Shown here piece after piece: positions 20,700 through 32,712 of a stretch of 64,000 nt of DNA. A model generated the notes under the pieces. It saw only the letters and a program-made list of their open reading frames with translations. It did not search any database and was not told where the DNA came from. A program made the position numbers and the translations under genes. The stretch spans positions 4,402,465 through 4,466,464 of the forward strand of contig OX459101.1 in assembly GCA_949775045.1 (NCBI GenBank), written 5' to 3'. Each line of letters begins with the position of its first letter. Within the stretch, counting starts at the first letter, position 1. The stretch comes from Metridium senile. Its lineage: Eukaryota > Cnidaria > Anthozoa > Actiniaria > Metridiidae.

Positions 20700-21075
20700 T
20701 GCTTCATACCAAAACAACACAGATAGTGATATAATTACTTTGGAAAAACCATTGTAATTAAAAATCTGTCGGAAAGAAGTTTCAAAAAGTTAGTTACGAT
20801 TGATGAGGTTTTTTGTAGCAATGGCTAGATTGGGGCTTTTTTACTCAAAAGGCAAAACAATATATAAAGTGTTTCAAATACTTTGTAAAAAGCATTGTAA
20901 TTAAAAGTCTGTTTCAAAAAAGTTTGTTATAATATATTAGTGAGTTTTTTTGTAGCAATGGCTAGACTGGGTTTTTTTTACTAAAAGGCAAAACAATATA
21001 TAAAGTGTTTCAAGTACAATGTAAAAAGCATTGTAATTAAAAGTCTGCTTCAAAAAAGTTTGTTATGATTAGTGA
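20700..21075. repeat. Tandem repeat, 137-bp unit, about 2.7 copies
   Basis: GTAGCAATGGCTAGA recurs at 20815 and 20952. Each copy includes GGCAAAACAATATATAAAGT and AAAAGCATTGTAATTAAAA, and the first copy is the most diverged. Confidence 0.85.
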
Positions 21076-21104
21076 GTTATGAAAATAGAATTCGCATTGC
21101 AAAG

Positions 21105-21242
21105 TTGGAAAGAAAAGACTAGAAAAGAAAAGAAAAGAGAATGACCTTTATGTTCCTTCTCTCGTTCTTCTCTCTCTCTCTCTCTTTTCTCTCTCTCTCT
21201 TTTCTCTCTCTCTCTTTCTTTCTGTCTCCCTTTCTTTCTTCG
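21105..21242. repeat. AAAAG and CT microsatellites
   Basis: AGAAAAGAAAAGAAAAG is followed by a long TCTCTC/TTTCTTTC polypyrimidine tract. Confidence 0.9.
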
Positions 21243-22170
21243 AGTCCATAATGTTTGAACAATTCTTTAAAGTATCATTTACTATATAAAGGTTTTTAGA
21301 ATATGCCATGATTAGTCAGTGAAGATGATCTCCATCCAATATAAATTCATCCAAAATTGACCCAAAATGTTTAATCGATTTTATATTACAGATTATCTTT
21401 TATAACTGAGTTCAGTCACTAAAAATCTTCAAACTCTTCGGGCATTGATTTGATGTTAATTATGTTCAGGTTCATCATAGAATGGACAAACATACTCCAA
21501 AATTACCAAAATTACCCGAGAATGTGTTATTGTAAACTGTTACTTTACCCTAGCAACTAATAAACTTTAATTACGACTTTTCGGGCTTAATTTGGTTAAT
21601 TATCCTTCGTTTAATTGCACAGCAGAGATTTTTGCAAATTAAAAACGCATTAAAACATCGCATTATCTTTCTATAACTATATCAATTTATTTTTGGTATT
21701 TTTTATATTCTTTCTTTTTATAAAGAAACAAAGACGGAAACAAAAATTCTGCAGAACAAATGAACTCTTTTGTTTTTATATTTTGAACCTCAAAATTCAA
21801 GAGTGAATGAAAAAAAAGTCGAAGAGTTATTCCGAGCAAGTAATATAAGGTGGTTTAATGTCTTCATCTTTAAAACTTTAATACACGAAACCTGGATAAA
21901 GAATTATCCAGTGTATAGAATTTATAGGTTTTATCCGTTGGATAGTGCTATTCCGGCAGGCTTCGTACAAACGGCCCCCAGTTTGCGTCTAAACTATCAA
22001 AACCTAAGAGCTTAGCTGGCAATCAATTTGGGTGGTGTAATTTCTTCAGCTTAAAAAACACTTATACTGCCCGCTTGTAACTGACTAAATGTCTGAGACC
22101 TTCTTTGGGAGGTGCAATTTCTTCAGCTTTAAAACTTATACTGCCCACTTGTAAACTATCAAAATGTCTG

Positions 22171-22329
22171 AAATATAAATGGAAACTACCGAGTAAACTA
22201 GTATAGGCTGCGTCGGTGTTTGATATAAACGATAGGTAATATAATGAAATCTGTAATACTGTAAAAAATGTTGACTCAACTTAAATGACTTTTCGAGCTT
22301 TAGCCCTTCGTCCATTATATTGCCTATCA
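22171..22329 (-). mobile_element. Short hammerhead-like element (GACGAAGGGC family)
   Basis: On the - strand it runs from GGACGAAGGGCTAAAGCTCG through a body to GACGCAGCCTATACTAGTTT. ATGTCTGA directly repeats on both sides (near 22162 and 22330). That could be an 8-bp target duplication, although the surrounding sequence is itself repetitive. Confidence 0.6.
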
Positions 22330-22559
22330 AATGTCTGAGACCTTCGTTAGCGAGCAATTTGGAGTTTTTGGAGGTTTAAAGCTAAAAAGTCGCTTTTATT
22401 CTAAAAAAGAAGAAGCTTTAAGTCTGTTCCATGACAACGTCAATTTATATAGCTACAATTCAGTTCGTTTTCAGCCTTTAGGCTTCGTCTGTAATTTTTC
22501 TGAACAAAAAAGCTGGTGATTTTTTTATGAAAAAGTCGCTTTCGGTCTAAAGTAAAATG

Positions 22560-23280
22560 CATATTCTCGGCATATTTTGGGATTATTTAAGGACAACATT
22601 CATTGAATAAGTTGTATTTAGAAGTACAAATTAATATTTTAACCGGAATGTAATACTTTTTATGCTAGATTTTTTTTAAATTTTAAAAAATTTTTAAAAA
22701 TACTGATTTTAATTGCCATATAACTTAAAGTGTTTGTGCTGGATTATTCAAGGACAGATTCATTGAATATGTATTATTTTCAAATAAAAATTAATTTTTC
22801 AACTGATTGCAATACTTTTCGCCAGATTTTTCTAAAAAGTTTGTCAGTTTAATTGCCCTAAGTTAAAGTTTTTTGGGGATTTTTCAAGGACAGGCGCATT
22901 GAAAAAGTATTATTAGGAAGTAAAAATTAATTTTTCAACTGATTGCAATACTTTTCGCCAGATTTTTCTAAAAAGTTTGTCAGTTTAATTGCCCTAAGTT
23001 AAAGTTTTTTGGAGATTTTTCAAGGACAGGCGCATTGAAAAAGTATTATTAGGAAGTAAAAATTAATTTTTCAACTGATTGCAATACTTTTCGCCAGATT
23101 TTTCTAAAAAGTTTGTCAGTTTAATTGCCCTAAGTTAAAGTTTTTTGGGGATTTTTCAAGGACAGGCGCATTGAAAAAGTATTATTAGGAAGTAAAAATT
23201 AATTTTTCAACTGATTGCAATACTTTTCGACCTATTTTCTTATTAAGTTTGTGTTTGAATCCGGCCCTAAGTTAAAGTTA
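22560..23280. repeat. Tandem repeat, 136-bp unit, about 5 copies with decay to the left
   Basis: AGTTAAAGTTTTTTGG recurs at 22861, 22997 and 23133, exactly 136 bp apart. These copies contain TTTTTCAAGGACAGGCGCAT and TTTTCAACTGATTGCAATAC. Two more diverged copies extend left to about 22560. The three right-hand units are almost identical, which points to recent amplification. Confidence 0.95.
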
Positions 23281-23289
23281 TAGACCACT

Positions 23290-24450
23290 AAAATAGAGCA
23301 CTGTTCATTGTTAGCTCGTCGTAATTCACTCGAACATGAATGAATCAGATTACGTCAACAAGGTATACTACTAATAAAGAGTACTTTAAAAGTCCTTAAA
23401 AGAAAAACAAAACGTCTTTATCGTGAACACAATGTCTTAATAATTCGTATTCACCAAATTGACACATATTATTTAATTAGCAAGTGAGTTTATTCAGCGC
23501 CTTTTTGAAGTTTCTCTCGACAAGGACTCCAACTGTTTTCTTTCGCGTCAGTTAAGCTTCCCCGTCGCGCCGTTGTTTGTCCTTCTAACGTTCAGTTAGC
23601 GTCCTAGCTTTGAACGTTTGATAGGTGATACAACTAGGAAAGTATTCGCAAAGTAGCACGCCACAGTCATTTCATTTAAAGAAGAACGTCAAGTGCGGTA
23701 TTTTTGAAATTAAGAGCAGTGTTGATGTGTTTTGGTTGAGGATTTGGTCAAGTTTCTGTAGGCTTGTGTTTTTGTTTGTAAAGTTTTCAACTATTCAAAC
23801 AAAAGTTTTTTAAACTAATTCGAAAGGTCAAGTTCGGGCAGGTAATCTCAGCGTAATAACGTTTTAATCTTCATTTAGATTTAGAAAAACAAATTACACA
23901 CTCCAATGCGCTTCGCGATCCTAACTCTTTTTGCTATAACGATTTTAAAAAACTTTTTCACCCGGCTCAAAACTAAAAAAAAATTCTTAGCAGAAAATTA
24001 CAATTAAAAAATTCAAACCCGTCAAAGCTATAATTAGATTTTTTATTCTGCAAATGATTTCTCAAAAATAATCAAATTATGTTTTCGCCTTGTACAAATG
24101 AGTTTATTTTAGTTTCAAGGATGACAAAAATTAAGAAAATGTACAAATTGTACTAGTGAATGAGGATGATAAATTAGTCTTAAATGAAAAAAAGCTGTCA
24201 TTGATTTAATACATTTTAATTTGTTTTCGGTAAAAAATAATCAGTTTTCATCGCTTTATGAAAGTACCGTTAATTATATTGAACCAGACAGTGAAAGACA
24301 CTTAAGCCTTCTACTCCATAACTTTTAATTCAGCATAGCTATATACACGATAAAAATGACCTGTATATTTACACTATTTACAAGCAGCATTCTAGAGCCT
24401 TGTCACGTTTCACTGTGAAACATAAATTTGTAAGAAGATTAATTTTAAAT
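23290..24450. other. Intergenic DNA downstream of the bHLH gene
   Basis: No gene recognised. The part next to 24452 should hold the bHLH 3'UTR. An ATTAAA hexamer reads on the - strand at 24324-24329. Confidence 0.4.
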
Positions 24451-24451
24451 G

Positions 24452-25198
24452 TCACTTTGAAGTGGATAAAATCTCAAGTCTTTGTGCGACTGAAAATCCA
24501 TTGACGACAGTTTCTGCTCGATTTCTCTTCCTAAACGGTCCACTAGTTCCCGATGGCTCGCCCCGAAGTGTGTCTGACAACGACCTGATGTAGCTACACG
24601 CGATCCTCAATATCTCCAGCTTTGTGACCCGTCGCTTGCTTTGCGGTACTGGGATGCACTTCTTTAGGCTATCCAAGGCTCGGTTCAGGGATCTCATTCG
24701 CCTACGTTCTCTATCGTTGGCGCGAAGACGACGAATTCTTTTCATAGGTTCCAAACGAACACGTGCACATCCGAGCCTATTGTCTATTTCGTGATCGCTA
24801 CCCCACGTGCTGATTGGAGACTGCTCAGAAACTTCGCTATTCTCCCCACAAACACCTTCATCATAACCAAGCATCTCGGAGAAATTCTGCATCATGTTAT
24901 CATCTGCTAGGCTGCTCTCTTCGCTTGCTTGAGCATCCCCTCGTTTTGTCTGCAGCTCGGTTAAGCGGCACTGTTTGTTGCTTGTACTGGTCGCTTGGGT
25001 TAACGCCTCTCCGATACGGTGTAAGCTGGAGCTGATGCTACCTTCGTTTATCCTGTAGATCCCCTCTTTTTGACATATGTTAGCGTTAGCATCTTGTTCG
25101 TATTCGATACATGACGTTATCTCACGACAGAATGTGTCTTCGAAGGAGAAATTCGGCTCGGTGTAGAACCCCCGGTCGTGCTCAAACATCGCATCCAT
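24452..25198 (-). CDS. bHLH transcription factor, atonal/neurogenin superfamily (248 aa)
   Basis: A single coding exon encodes 248 residues. The bHLH domain spans about 154-213. Its basic region is RRLRANDRERRRM, with the Glu of the E-box-contacting ER motif at about 164. Helix 1 is SLNRALDSLKKCIP, then a loop QSKRRVT, and helix 2 is KLEILRIACSYIRSL. The ANDRER basic region and the K(L/I)E(I/T)LR start of helix 2 are those of the neurogenin/atonal group. Such proteins bind CANNTG sites as dimers with E proteins and usually act in neural or cell-type specification. The N-terminal 150 residues are acidic and Ser/Gln-rich, with no other domain. An acceptor 8 nt upstream of the ATG and a separate 5'UTR exon support this start. 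Exact orthology is not assigned. Confidence 0.88.
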   Translation of the reverse strand: MDAMFEHDRGFYTEPNFSFEDTFCREITSCIEYEQDANANICQKEGIYRINEGSISSSLHRIGEALTQATSTSNKQCRLTELQTKRGDAQASEESSLADDNMMQNFSEMLGYDEGVCGENSEVSEQSPISTWGSDHEIDNRLGCARVRLEPMKRIRRLRANDRERRRMRSLNRALDSLKKCIPVPQSKRRVTKLEILRIACSYIRSLSDTLRGEPSGTSGPFRKRNRAETVVNGFSVAQRLEILSTSK

Positions 25199-25206
25199 AT
25201 TCTTAC

Positions 25207-25569
25207 CTAAAATAAATCACGGTACAATATCAATTTACACTCATTAATGACATTTTAATTGAATCCTATGCTGGTAGGTGCCAATGTTTTAAAAAATACT
25301 TCAAAAAGTCGTGAATTGCATTAAACTACAACGAATAAGTGACACCCAATAGTACCGATCTAATAGCGCTAGTTTTGAACTTCTAAGAATCCCAGCTTTG
25401 CCGTTTTGAATATAAAACAGGAGATTAAAAAAGAAAATAAGTGAACTGGTGTGAAAAAATTATCACACATATCATGACCTCGCTAATAAATATTATTTAG
25501 AGGAAGGGGCTGTCAATAAAGTGCTAATTATTCCAGTTGGGCTCACGGACAGGTTTATAGGAGACTCAC
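25207..25569 (-). other. Predicted 5'UTR intron of the bHLH gene
   Basis: On the - strand a donor TTAAG|GTGAGT lies at the 25570/25569 border and an acceptor TTTATTTTAG ends at 25207. That leaves 8 nt of UTR before the ATG. Confidence 0.6.
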
Positions 25570-25610
25570 CTTAATAATTTAGAATGTTCCGTTCTCGACG
25601 ACTGATTGGA
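25570..25610 (-). other. Predicted 5'UTR exon 1 of the bHLH gene
   Basis: This is placed between the TATA-determined start (about 25 to 30 nt downstream of 25634-25645) and the GTGAGT donor. It is non-coding. The exact start is inferred. Confidence 0.5.
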
Positions 25611-25633
25611 AATGAACAAGACAACGCGATCAA

Positions 25634-25656
25634 CCTTTATATATGTGGATCACGTG
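25634..25656 (-). promoter_or_regulatory. bHLH core promoter: TATA box and CACGTG E-box
   Basis: The - strand reads CACGTGATCCACATATATAA then AGG. This is an E-box (25651-25656) about 6 nt upstream of a TATA element (25634-25645). An E-box this close to the core promoter fits regulation by bHLH proteins, possibly itself, but CACGTG is more typical of Myc/USF/HES-type binding. Confidence 0.6.
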
Positions 25657-25659
25657 AGT

Positions 25660-28165
25660 AAGACAGCCAAAGGTGTAAACAATGGAGAAACTATTCCTTG
25701 GAACAAAAACACATTCAATGATTTTCAAACAAGGCAATGTCATGAATAATGAGGCAATTTTGATTTGTCCTTTTTGAATAAACAGGCTTGAAATAATTGA
25801 ATCATTTTATCACACGTTTGGTAATTCTTTTATTATTTTCCGATCTTATATCATCAAGTTTGATTCATAATAACAAGTTGTTTACCCTGATTTTCCCCTT
25901 CGAAGAGTTATCAAATTAAAAGTGTTATTAATTCAGTCGTTTTAGGCTACCCAACCATAGCCCAGCACACATTGAGTAAAATGCTTAAATACAAACGACG
26001 CGTTCGCTATTCAAAAATTTAACAAACAATATACAAATCGAGCTTCATAAAGATTTCTCAAAGCATTTGTTTTACATTTGATATAAGATTCTGTGTGATA
26101 CAGACGGCATTCTTTGATGTGAAAAATCCAAGGCAAACTTTGCAGGATAGGGTGTTCTAGCTTCACCTAAAAACATCAAATTCTTCGCGGACATACAACA
26201 TGAAATTAAAGTATTAAGAAACTCAAGTTTAATTTTTATACAATAGCTGCGCATGCGCATTTAAAAGTAACATTTTCACAAGATAGGAAATCAGAGGAAG
26301 GGGAGAAAAACAACTAGAAAAGTATTTTAATAAGTTTTAAACACTTTAATAAACTTTTAGAGTTGGCTACTTGGAACAGAACGTTATAAAATGTCCCAAT
26401 CTAGCTAGTGATCACCTAATTTGCATTTTAGTGAGTTTTGATTGTTGTTGTTTTTGATAAGCTACATTCACGAGACTCGTTTGCGAAACGATAGAGCACG
26501 CGTTCAATGCACCAAGTTCATTCATACTGTGTTCTAACTGGTATTTAGTTTGTAGCAGTCTATCTGCATCAGTAATAGTATTCAAAAATTGACTCGGAGA
26601 CGATGGAGACATTTGAAGCTCATTATAATTACAAAACTAGACGAAATCAGATTGACATTTTGGCGACCGAATTAGGCTTCTGTATTTATCCGAGTGTAAT
26701 CAATTCTTAGATTAATGACCTAAATTTGTTAAGAAAACAAAATCCTTCGCTGAAATGATAAAATAAAGATTTCAGAAAGCTTGGAATTTGAGCAAAGCTT
26801 GAAGAATTCAAGTAAAGTTGTTAAGAAAAAGGATCGAGTATCAACAGCTTCGACGCTCTAATCTTGAAGCTCACTCACTAGCACAACATGTTCAGTAAAA
26901 AAGCCCATTGTTTAAGCCTAACAAAAGATACATGTCTAGGCCTTAAATTGTAATCGTTGATATTTCAGTGACTGGCGAATCGTCCAAGGGACTTTCATAG
27001 AATACGACACAACGCGAAGAGACAAGGGTGGGCCGATGCAATTGTACTCGCACGTTTCAACATCTGAGTCGTTTTCCTCCCTGCTTTGAAACAACAGTTT
27101 TTAACAATGTCACTTGAGGTTTGCCTAAGGAGTGCTAACAATGCCAATCAATTAATAAAGCAAGCTCAATCTGCTCATTTCTTAGGTAACAAATGAAACG
27201 ACAATCCCTACCACGTGCATACGTTGGAGGCGTATGGTGATCCACCGTAACATTCACATGCTCTAACCATGACACACAAACCTCTCACCACTTGCAAACA
27301 AAACGCAGCTAATATAGCCAGTGTTTTTGGTTTTTGTCATCGTCTAAATGAGCCTTAAATTGATGGTGAATTTTGTAGGGGGAAATGACAGGATTGAAGG
27401 GGGAAATCTTCCCCTAAGGAAACACGCCCTTGAATGACACAATGACTTTGAATGGGTTATTAGAACTTCAATCTCGCCACATTTGTTTGTTATTTATAGT
27501 CATTTTTTTAATCTAAGGCGTGTTGTTTTTAATGCAGGAATATTCGCTGATAATTAACTGCAGAACCCTTAATCCATGATAGGCTCAATTTATCGAAAAG
27601 GGGTCGAAATATAGAGGGTAGAATTACAATAATAAGCCTTCCTTCTCACAAACTTACTTTGCCATCTTCACTCGATTTTCAAATTTATGACACATTTTAT
27701 TCAACTCAGGAATAACCCTCCATTTCTGATCTACAATAGCTAGCTATAGCTAGCGATATGCACATGGTTCTACTCCAGCGCTTGTGTAACACCCTGTCTT
27801 ACATCACACGTTAAAACGATCCTAGTTTAAACTTTTGAAGTCTATTCATGAACGTTTTATAAATCCCATTGTTGGAAGTGTTTGTTTGGGGTTAGATCAG
27901 TGATCCACCGTTTTTTGTCTATATTACACCATATTCTACTCGTGATGTACGGAACGGGTGGGCCCACCGTCTCTCAGCAATATCAAAGGCTGGGGTTGAT
28001 TGACTTAAACACGGAAAAACTCTCACATTCGAATGCAATGGTCCCTGCTGCTAGACAAAGTATGTGTGAGAACTCCTCTGTGTGGGTCCGAGTGATCCTA
28101 TATTGTTGCCTTTGTTAAGTATTGTTAAGCGGCTTACTTGGTCCGCGTTCATGCTATAGGGACTA
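25660..28165. other. Intergenic DNA, no gene recognised
   Basis: Frames are short and random-looking on both strands. The region is relatively free of the recognised repeats and may hold bHLH regulatory DNA. Confidence 0.4.
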
Positions 28166-28169
28166 ACTC

Positions 28170-28320
28170 TTTTACTCCGACGAAGGGCTAAAGCTCGAAA
28201 CGTCATTAAAGTTAACTTAACATTTTTTTACGGTGTTACTAATTTTATTATATTGTCTGTCGTTTATATCAAACACCGACGCAGGCTATACTAGTTTACT
28301 CGTTATTTTCAATCTATATG
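28170..28320 (+). mobile_element. Hammerhead-like short element (GACGAAGGGC family)
   Basis: It carries CCGACGAAGGGCTAAAGCTC then GAAACGTC, a CGGTGTTAC segment, and GACGCAGGCTATACTAGTTT at the right. GGACTAA occurs on both sides (about 28160 and 28319) as a possible target duplication. Confidence 0.7.
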
Positions 28321-28321
28321 G

Positions 28322-29495
28322 ACTAATTTAATTAAGTATTTAAATGCAGTAATATAGGAGCATTTATATGGGCTTTATATATGCGTGCCATGTGATGACA
28401 CATATCGTACATTGTACTTGGTCATGAAATTGGCTCTTTGGCGGTAATTATTAGGAAAAGGGTTAACGTAAGAGGTGTATCTTATTAATTGAATATCTCC
28501 ATAACGACACTCATTTACGTCACTGATTAACTTAAGATCCCGCTCACACAAATCTCAGTTTTTTATGAATCGGTCACTTTTTCGTTGTTAATTGGCCTTT
28601 GGTTCAACCATTTTTGAATTTTTTTGAATCTTTAATATGTAATAGCCTTGAGTCGTAACGTATCTGGATATTGTGCGAATCTGTAGCATTTTTGTTGTAA
28701 ATTAGCCTCCACACATATTGGTATTGTGTGAATATGTTGGAGATTTGCCACCCATTCATACTTCAGCTAGATGTTTTTGACTTTTTCGTTGAAAATGGCT
28801 CTCCCGTTTACAATAATAATAATGAGAATAATAAGAATAATAGTAATAATGATAATAATAATAATAAACTCTTTATTTAATGAGGGTGACACGGAATAGT
28901 TAAAAAACTAATAAACTAGTGGCCCTCTACAAGTGTTTTCAAGATATTTATATACTGCCCCCCGTACGCAATTATCCAGAGAATTCCTACTCTCAAGAAT
29001 GCAAATTTGCCCGAGATGTCAGTAATGTATTCACAAATACTTCAATTCGTGTGAAATCGATAGACTTCAAACACGAAACTGAACACTCGAACTGATCACA
29101 AGTAATATCTAAGAGCGATGGTTGATTAGAAAATAAGTGCCAATGTTTTCCCATCAACATTTTGTTGATTTGACACGTGCCGAATCGTCATGATTGGAAT
29201 GGAACAATTCAACATGGAGACTTTTCAATGCCAATTATAGTACACTGCTGCTTATGTAGCCATGAGAATCCAACAAGCCTGACCGTGAGAATCAGGCAAG
29301 AAAAACAAGGCTTTTGGCGCAAAGTTTATAAACAACAAGGCAGTAAGATAAAGCTATTTCGTCCTCTCACTTATAAGCAGAAATTAAAACCATTTTAGTC
29401 TCAGTAAACTTGGCAAACTCAAGAAAATATTTTTATTAAACAGCAGTACGGAATTACGAAGAGAAAACTATCTGACCTCTCAATGTAAAGCATAC
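28322..29495. other. Intergenic DNA with an AAT microsatellite
   Basis: An AATAATAATGAGAATAATA run lies at 28810-28866. Nothing else was recognised. Confidence 0.5.
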
Positions 29496-29497
29496 AG

Positions 29498-29645
29498 CCT
29501 TTTTTACTCCGACGAAGGGATGAAGCTCGAAACGTCAGTAAAGTTAGGTTAACATTTTTTTACGGTGTTACACATTTCATTATATGACCTATCGTTTATA
29601 TCAAACACAGACGCAGTTTACTCGCTAGTTTCCATTTATCTTTCT
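29498..29645 (+). mobile_element. Hammerhead-like short element (GACGAAGGGC family)
   Basis: A copy with CCGACGAAGGGATGAAGCTC, GAAACGTC, CGGTGTTAC and CACAGACGCAGTTTACTCGC. It lacks the TATACTAG stretch, a deletion of about 10 bp. Confidence 0.7.
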
Positions 29646-30342
29646 ACTTTAGAAAACTAGGACAGAAATATGTTTTTTTTAATAAACAATATGGCTTAAA
29701 GTGGAATAAAACCTCTAGCCCTCTAGAAATTAAACCTTAGTTTTTGGTTTTGGAAAACTAGGACAAAAAGTTTTTTTGTTGTTTCTGGTGAATAACAACA
29801 TGGCAGGACGTTTTGATTTGAGAATATCTTAATTAAACATCAGGACAGAAACCATTTGAATAACTTCGTTATAAGGCACCTTAATAAATAACCTGGATAT
29901 TTCGTAAATATATTTTTTGGGGGACAACACGACATTCATAACTAACAACAAAGCACCTGATAGTCTTATGCTCTCTCCAGCTCCTTTGGAATATACTGAT
30001 TGACCTTCTAAAAGATATATTAACTCGATATTTTGTATATGGAACTGAAATTTTAATAGCGAGCTTTGTCGGAGTAATGCAGGAAAAAATATCTATTTTT
30101 ATTTTTCTCATAATCAAGGTTATCTGTGATAATATAAATTCAGTATTTTGTAACTCGATATTCTATAAATGGAACTGAGATTTTGAGTATTGATAAATGC
30201 AGGGAAAACATTCATTTTTCTTTTATTATAATCAAGGTTACTTACGATTATATAAATTCAATATTTTGTAAACACACTCTCTTAGAACAAAGAACAAATT
30301 ACCAAATGTTCCCATAATTAATAACATTTGTAACACCTTATA

Positions 30343-30685
30343 GAGGGGGACATCGGGGGGGGGGGGGGGGTAAATCCCGCAATACCGGCAAAAATTATTT
30401 AAAAATCCCGCATTACCGCAAAACAAATATCGCAAATACTGCATACCGCACAACATTTAATTAAAATCAACGTTTTCGGTTTTTTCACCATCCCGGATAC
30501 GTACCAGAAAAATACAATAAAAAAAAACGGTAATACCGCAGGAATTCTAAATCCCGCATTACCGCTAGATTTTGCTTATTTTACCGAAATACCGCTTAAA
30601 AAAGGATAAATATCGCATAACGCAGGTATCCTAAATCCCGCAATACTGCAAACCCCAATGTCCCCCCCCCCCCCCCCCCCCCCCC
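30343..30685. mobile_element. G/C-tract-capped foldback element (ATCCCGCAATACCGC type)
   Basis: The left end GAGGGGGACATC followed by 16 or more G mirrors the right end CAATGTCCCC plus a long C run. CCTTATA flanks both sides (30336-30342 and 30686-30692). The interior repeats AAATCCCGCAATACCGCAAA-like phrases six or more times. No coding capacity is seen. Confidence 0.8.
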
Positions 30686-30864
30686 CCTTATACTATGGGA
30701 GAGTTGATTTTCCTTACGTTATAAGGATGATAATAAATATACAATTAGCTCAATGTTTTGTAAGCCCGGTATGTTTAGCACCAAAAACTAGACATCAAAA
30801 TTCCTATAATTTTAGAAAATATGCGTATTTGAAATATATAATAATATAAAATTAACATTTTCAT

Positions 30865-31000
30865 AAAAACGGAAACTAGCGAATAAACTAGTAAAAGGTG
30901 AGTTGGTGTTTGATATAAACGATAAGTAATATAATGAAATTTGTAACACCGTAAAAAATGTTGACTTAAGAGCTTTAGCCCTTCGTCGGAGTAAAAACAA
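30865..31000 (-). mobile_element. Hammerhead-like short element (GACGAAGGGC family)
   Basis: On the - strand: CCGACGAAGGGCTAAAGCTC at the left end, CGGTGTTACAAATTTCATTA in the middle, then a GTTTATATCAAACACC segment. The GAAACGTC part is deleted in this copy. Confidence 0.7.
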
Positions 31001-31419
31001 TGATACTTTTAGAATTTAATAGAAATAATAACATTTTAAGTAAAAACAGTTACTTTTCGATATAAAAGCCTTTATAGTTCATCGTGTGTTAAGCAAATTG
31101 AGCTTTTAATTACCAATCGATACATGCTTGACTGTCAGGTTCAATTACGTGAGTCGTAGTCACGTGATAGACACCGCCTTTAAGAATTTGGCGGGAAGTT
31201 AAGAGCAACACGCGGTCTCTGTTAAAGCCATTAAAAGAATGGGTGTGGTACACTTGACTAGATTGGACCAAATTGCTTTGATAAGAAGAAAATGAGAGCT
31301 AAAATAGAAAAAATGACTAATAAATAGTATAAAAACAAAAGGAATATGTGAATAAAAACAAAAGGAATATATAGAAAAAGAAAAGAAAAGCTAAACAGTA
31401 AAATTGACAAAATATATAG

Positions 31420-32712
31420 AATAAAAAGAAAAGGAATATGTAGAATAAAAAGAAAAGGAATATATAGAATAAAAAGAAAAGGAATATATAGTATAAAAAG
31501 AAAAGGAATATATAGAATAAAAAGAAAAGGAATATATAGAATAAAAAGAAAAGGAATATATAGAATAAAAAGAAAAGGAATATATAGTATAAAAAGAAAA
31601 GGAATATGTAGAATAGAAAGAAAAGGAATATATAGAATAAAAAGAAAAGGAATATATAGAATAAAAAGAAAAGGAATATATAGAATAAAAAGAAAAGGAA
31701 TATATAGAATAAAAAGAAAAGGAATATATAGAATAAAAAGAAAAGGAATATATAGAATAAAAAGAAAAGGAATATATAGAATAAAAAGAAAAGGAATATA
31801 TAGAATAAAAAGAAAAGGAATATATAGAATAAAAAGAAAAGGAATATATAGTATAAAAAGAAAAGGAATATATAGAATAAAAAGAAAAGGAATATATAGT
31901 ATAAAAAGAAAAAGAATATATAGAATAAAAAGAAAAGGAATATATAGTATAAAAAGAAAAGGAATATATAGAATAAAAAGAAAAGGAATATATAGTATAA
32001 AAAGAAAAGGAATATATAGTATAAAAAGAAAAGGAATATATAGAATAAAAAGAAAAGGAATATATAGAATAAAAAGAAAAGGAATATATAGAATAAAAAG
32101 AAAAAGAATATATAGAATAAAAAGAAAAGGAATATATAGAATAAAAAGAAAAGGAATATATAGAATAAAAACAAAAAGATAATATAGAATAAAAAGAAAA
32201 GGAATATATAGAATAAAAAGAAAAAGAATATATAGAATAAAAAGAAAAGGAATATATAGAATAAAAAGAAAAGGAATATATAGAATAAAAAGAAAAGGAA
32301 TATATAGAATAAAAAGAAAAAGAATATATAGAATAAAAAGAAAAGGAATATATAGAATAAAAAGAAAAGGAATATATAGAATAAAAACAAAAAGATAATA
32401 TAGAATAAAAAGAAAAGGAATATATAGAAGAAAAAGAAAAAGAATATATAGAATAAAAAGAAAAGGAATATATAGAATAAAAAGAAAAGGAATATATGGT
32501 ATAAAAAGAAAAGGAATATACAGAATAAAAAGAAAAGGAATATATAGTATAAAAAGAAAAGGAATATAGAGAATAAAAAGAAAAGGAATATATAGAATAA
32601 AAAGAAAAGGAATATATAGTATAAAAAGAAAAGGAATATATAGAATAAAAAGAAAAGGAATATATAGTATAAAAAGAAAAGGAATATATAGTATAAAAAG
32701 AAAAGGAAAGCT
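31420..32712. repeat. 24-bp minisatellite, about 54 copies
   Basis: The unit is GAATAAAAAGAAAAGGAATA plus TATA. The main variants start GTATAAAAAG, or have AAAGAATATA or ACAAAAAGATAA. Because 24 is a multiple of three, every frame stays open, and the - strand shows a spurious 504-codon frame of IFLFFLFY repeats. Not considered a gene. Confidence 0.97.
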
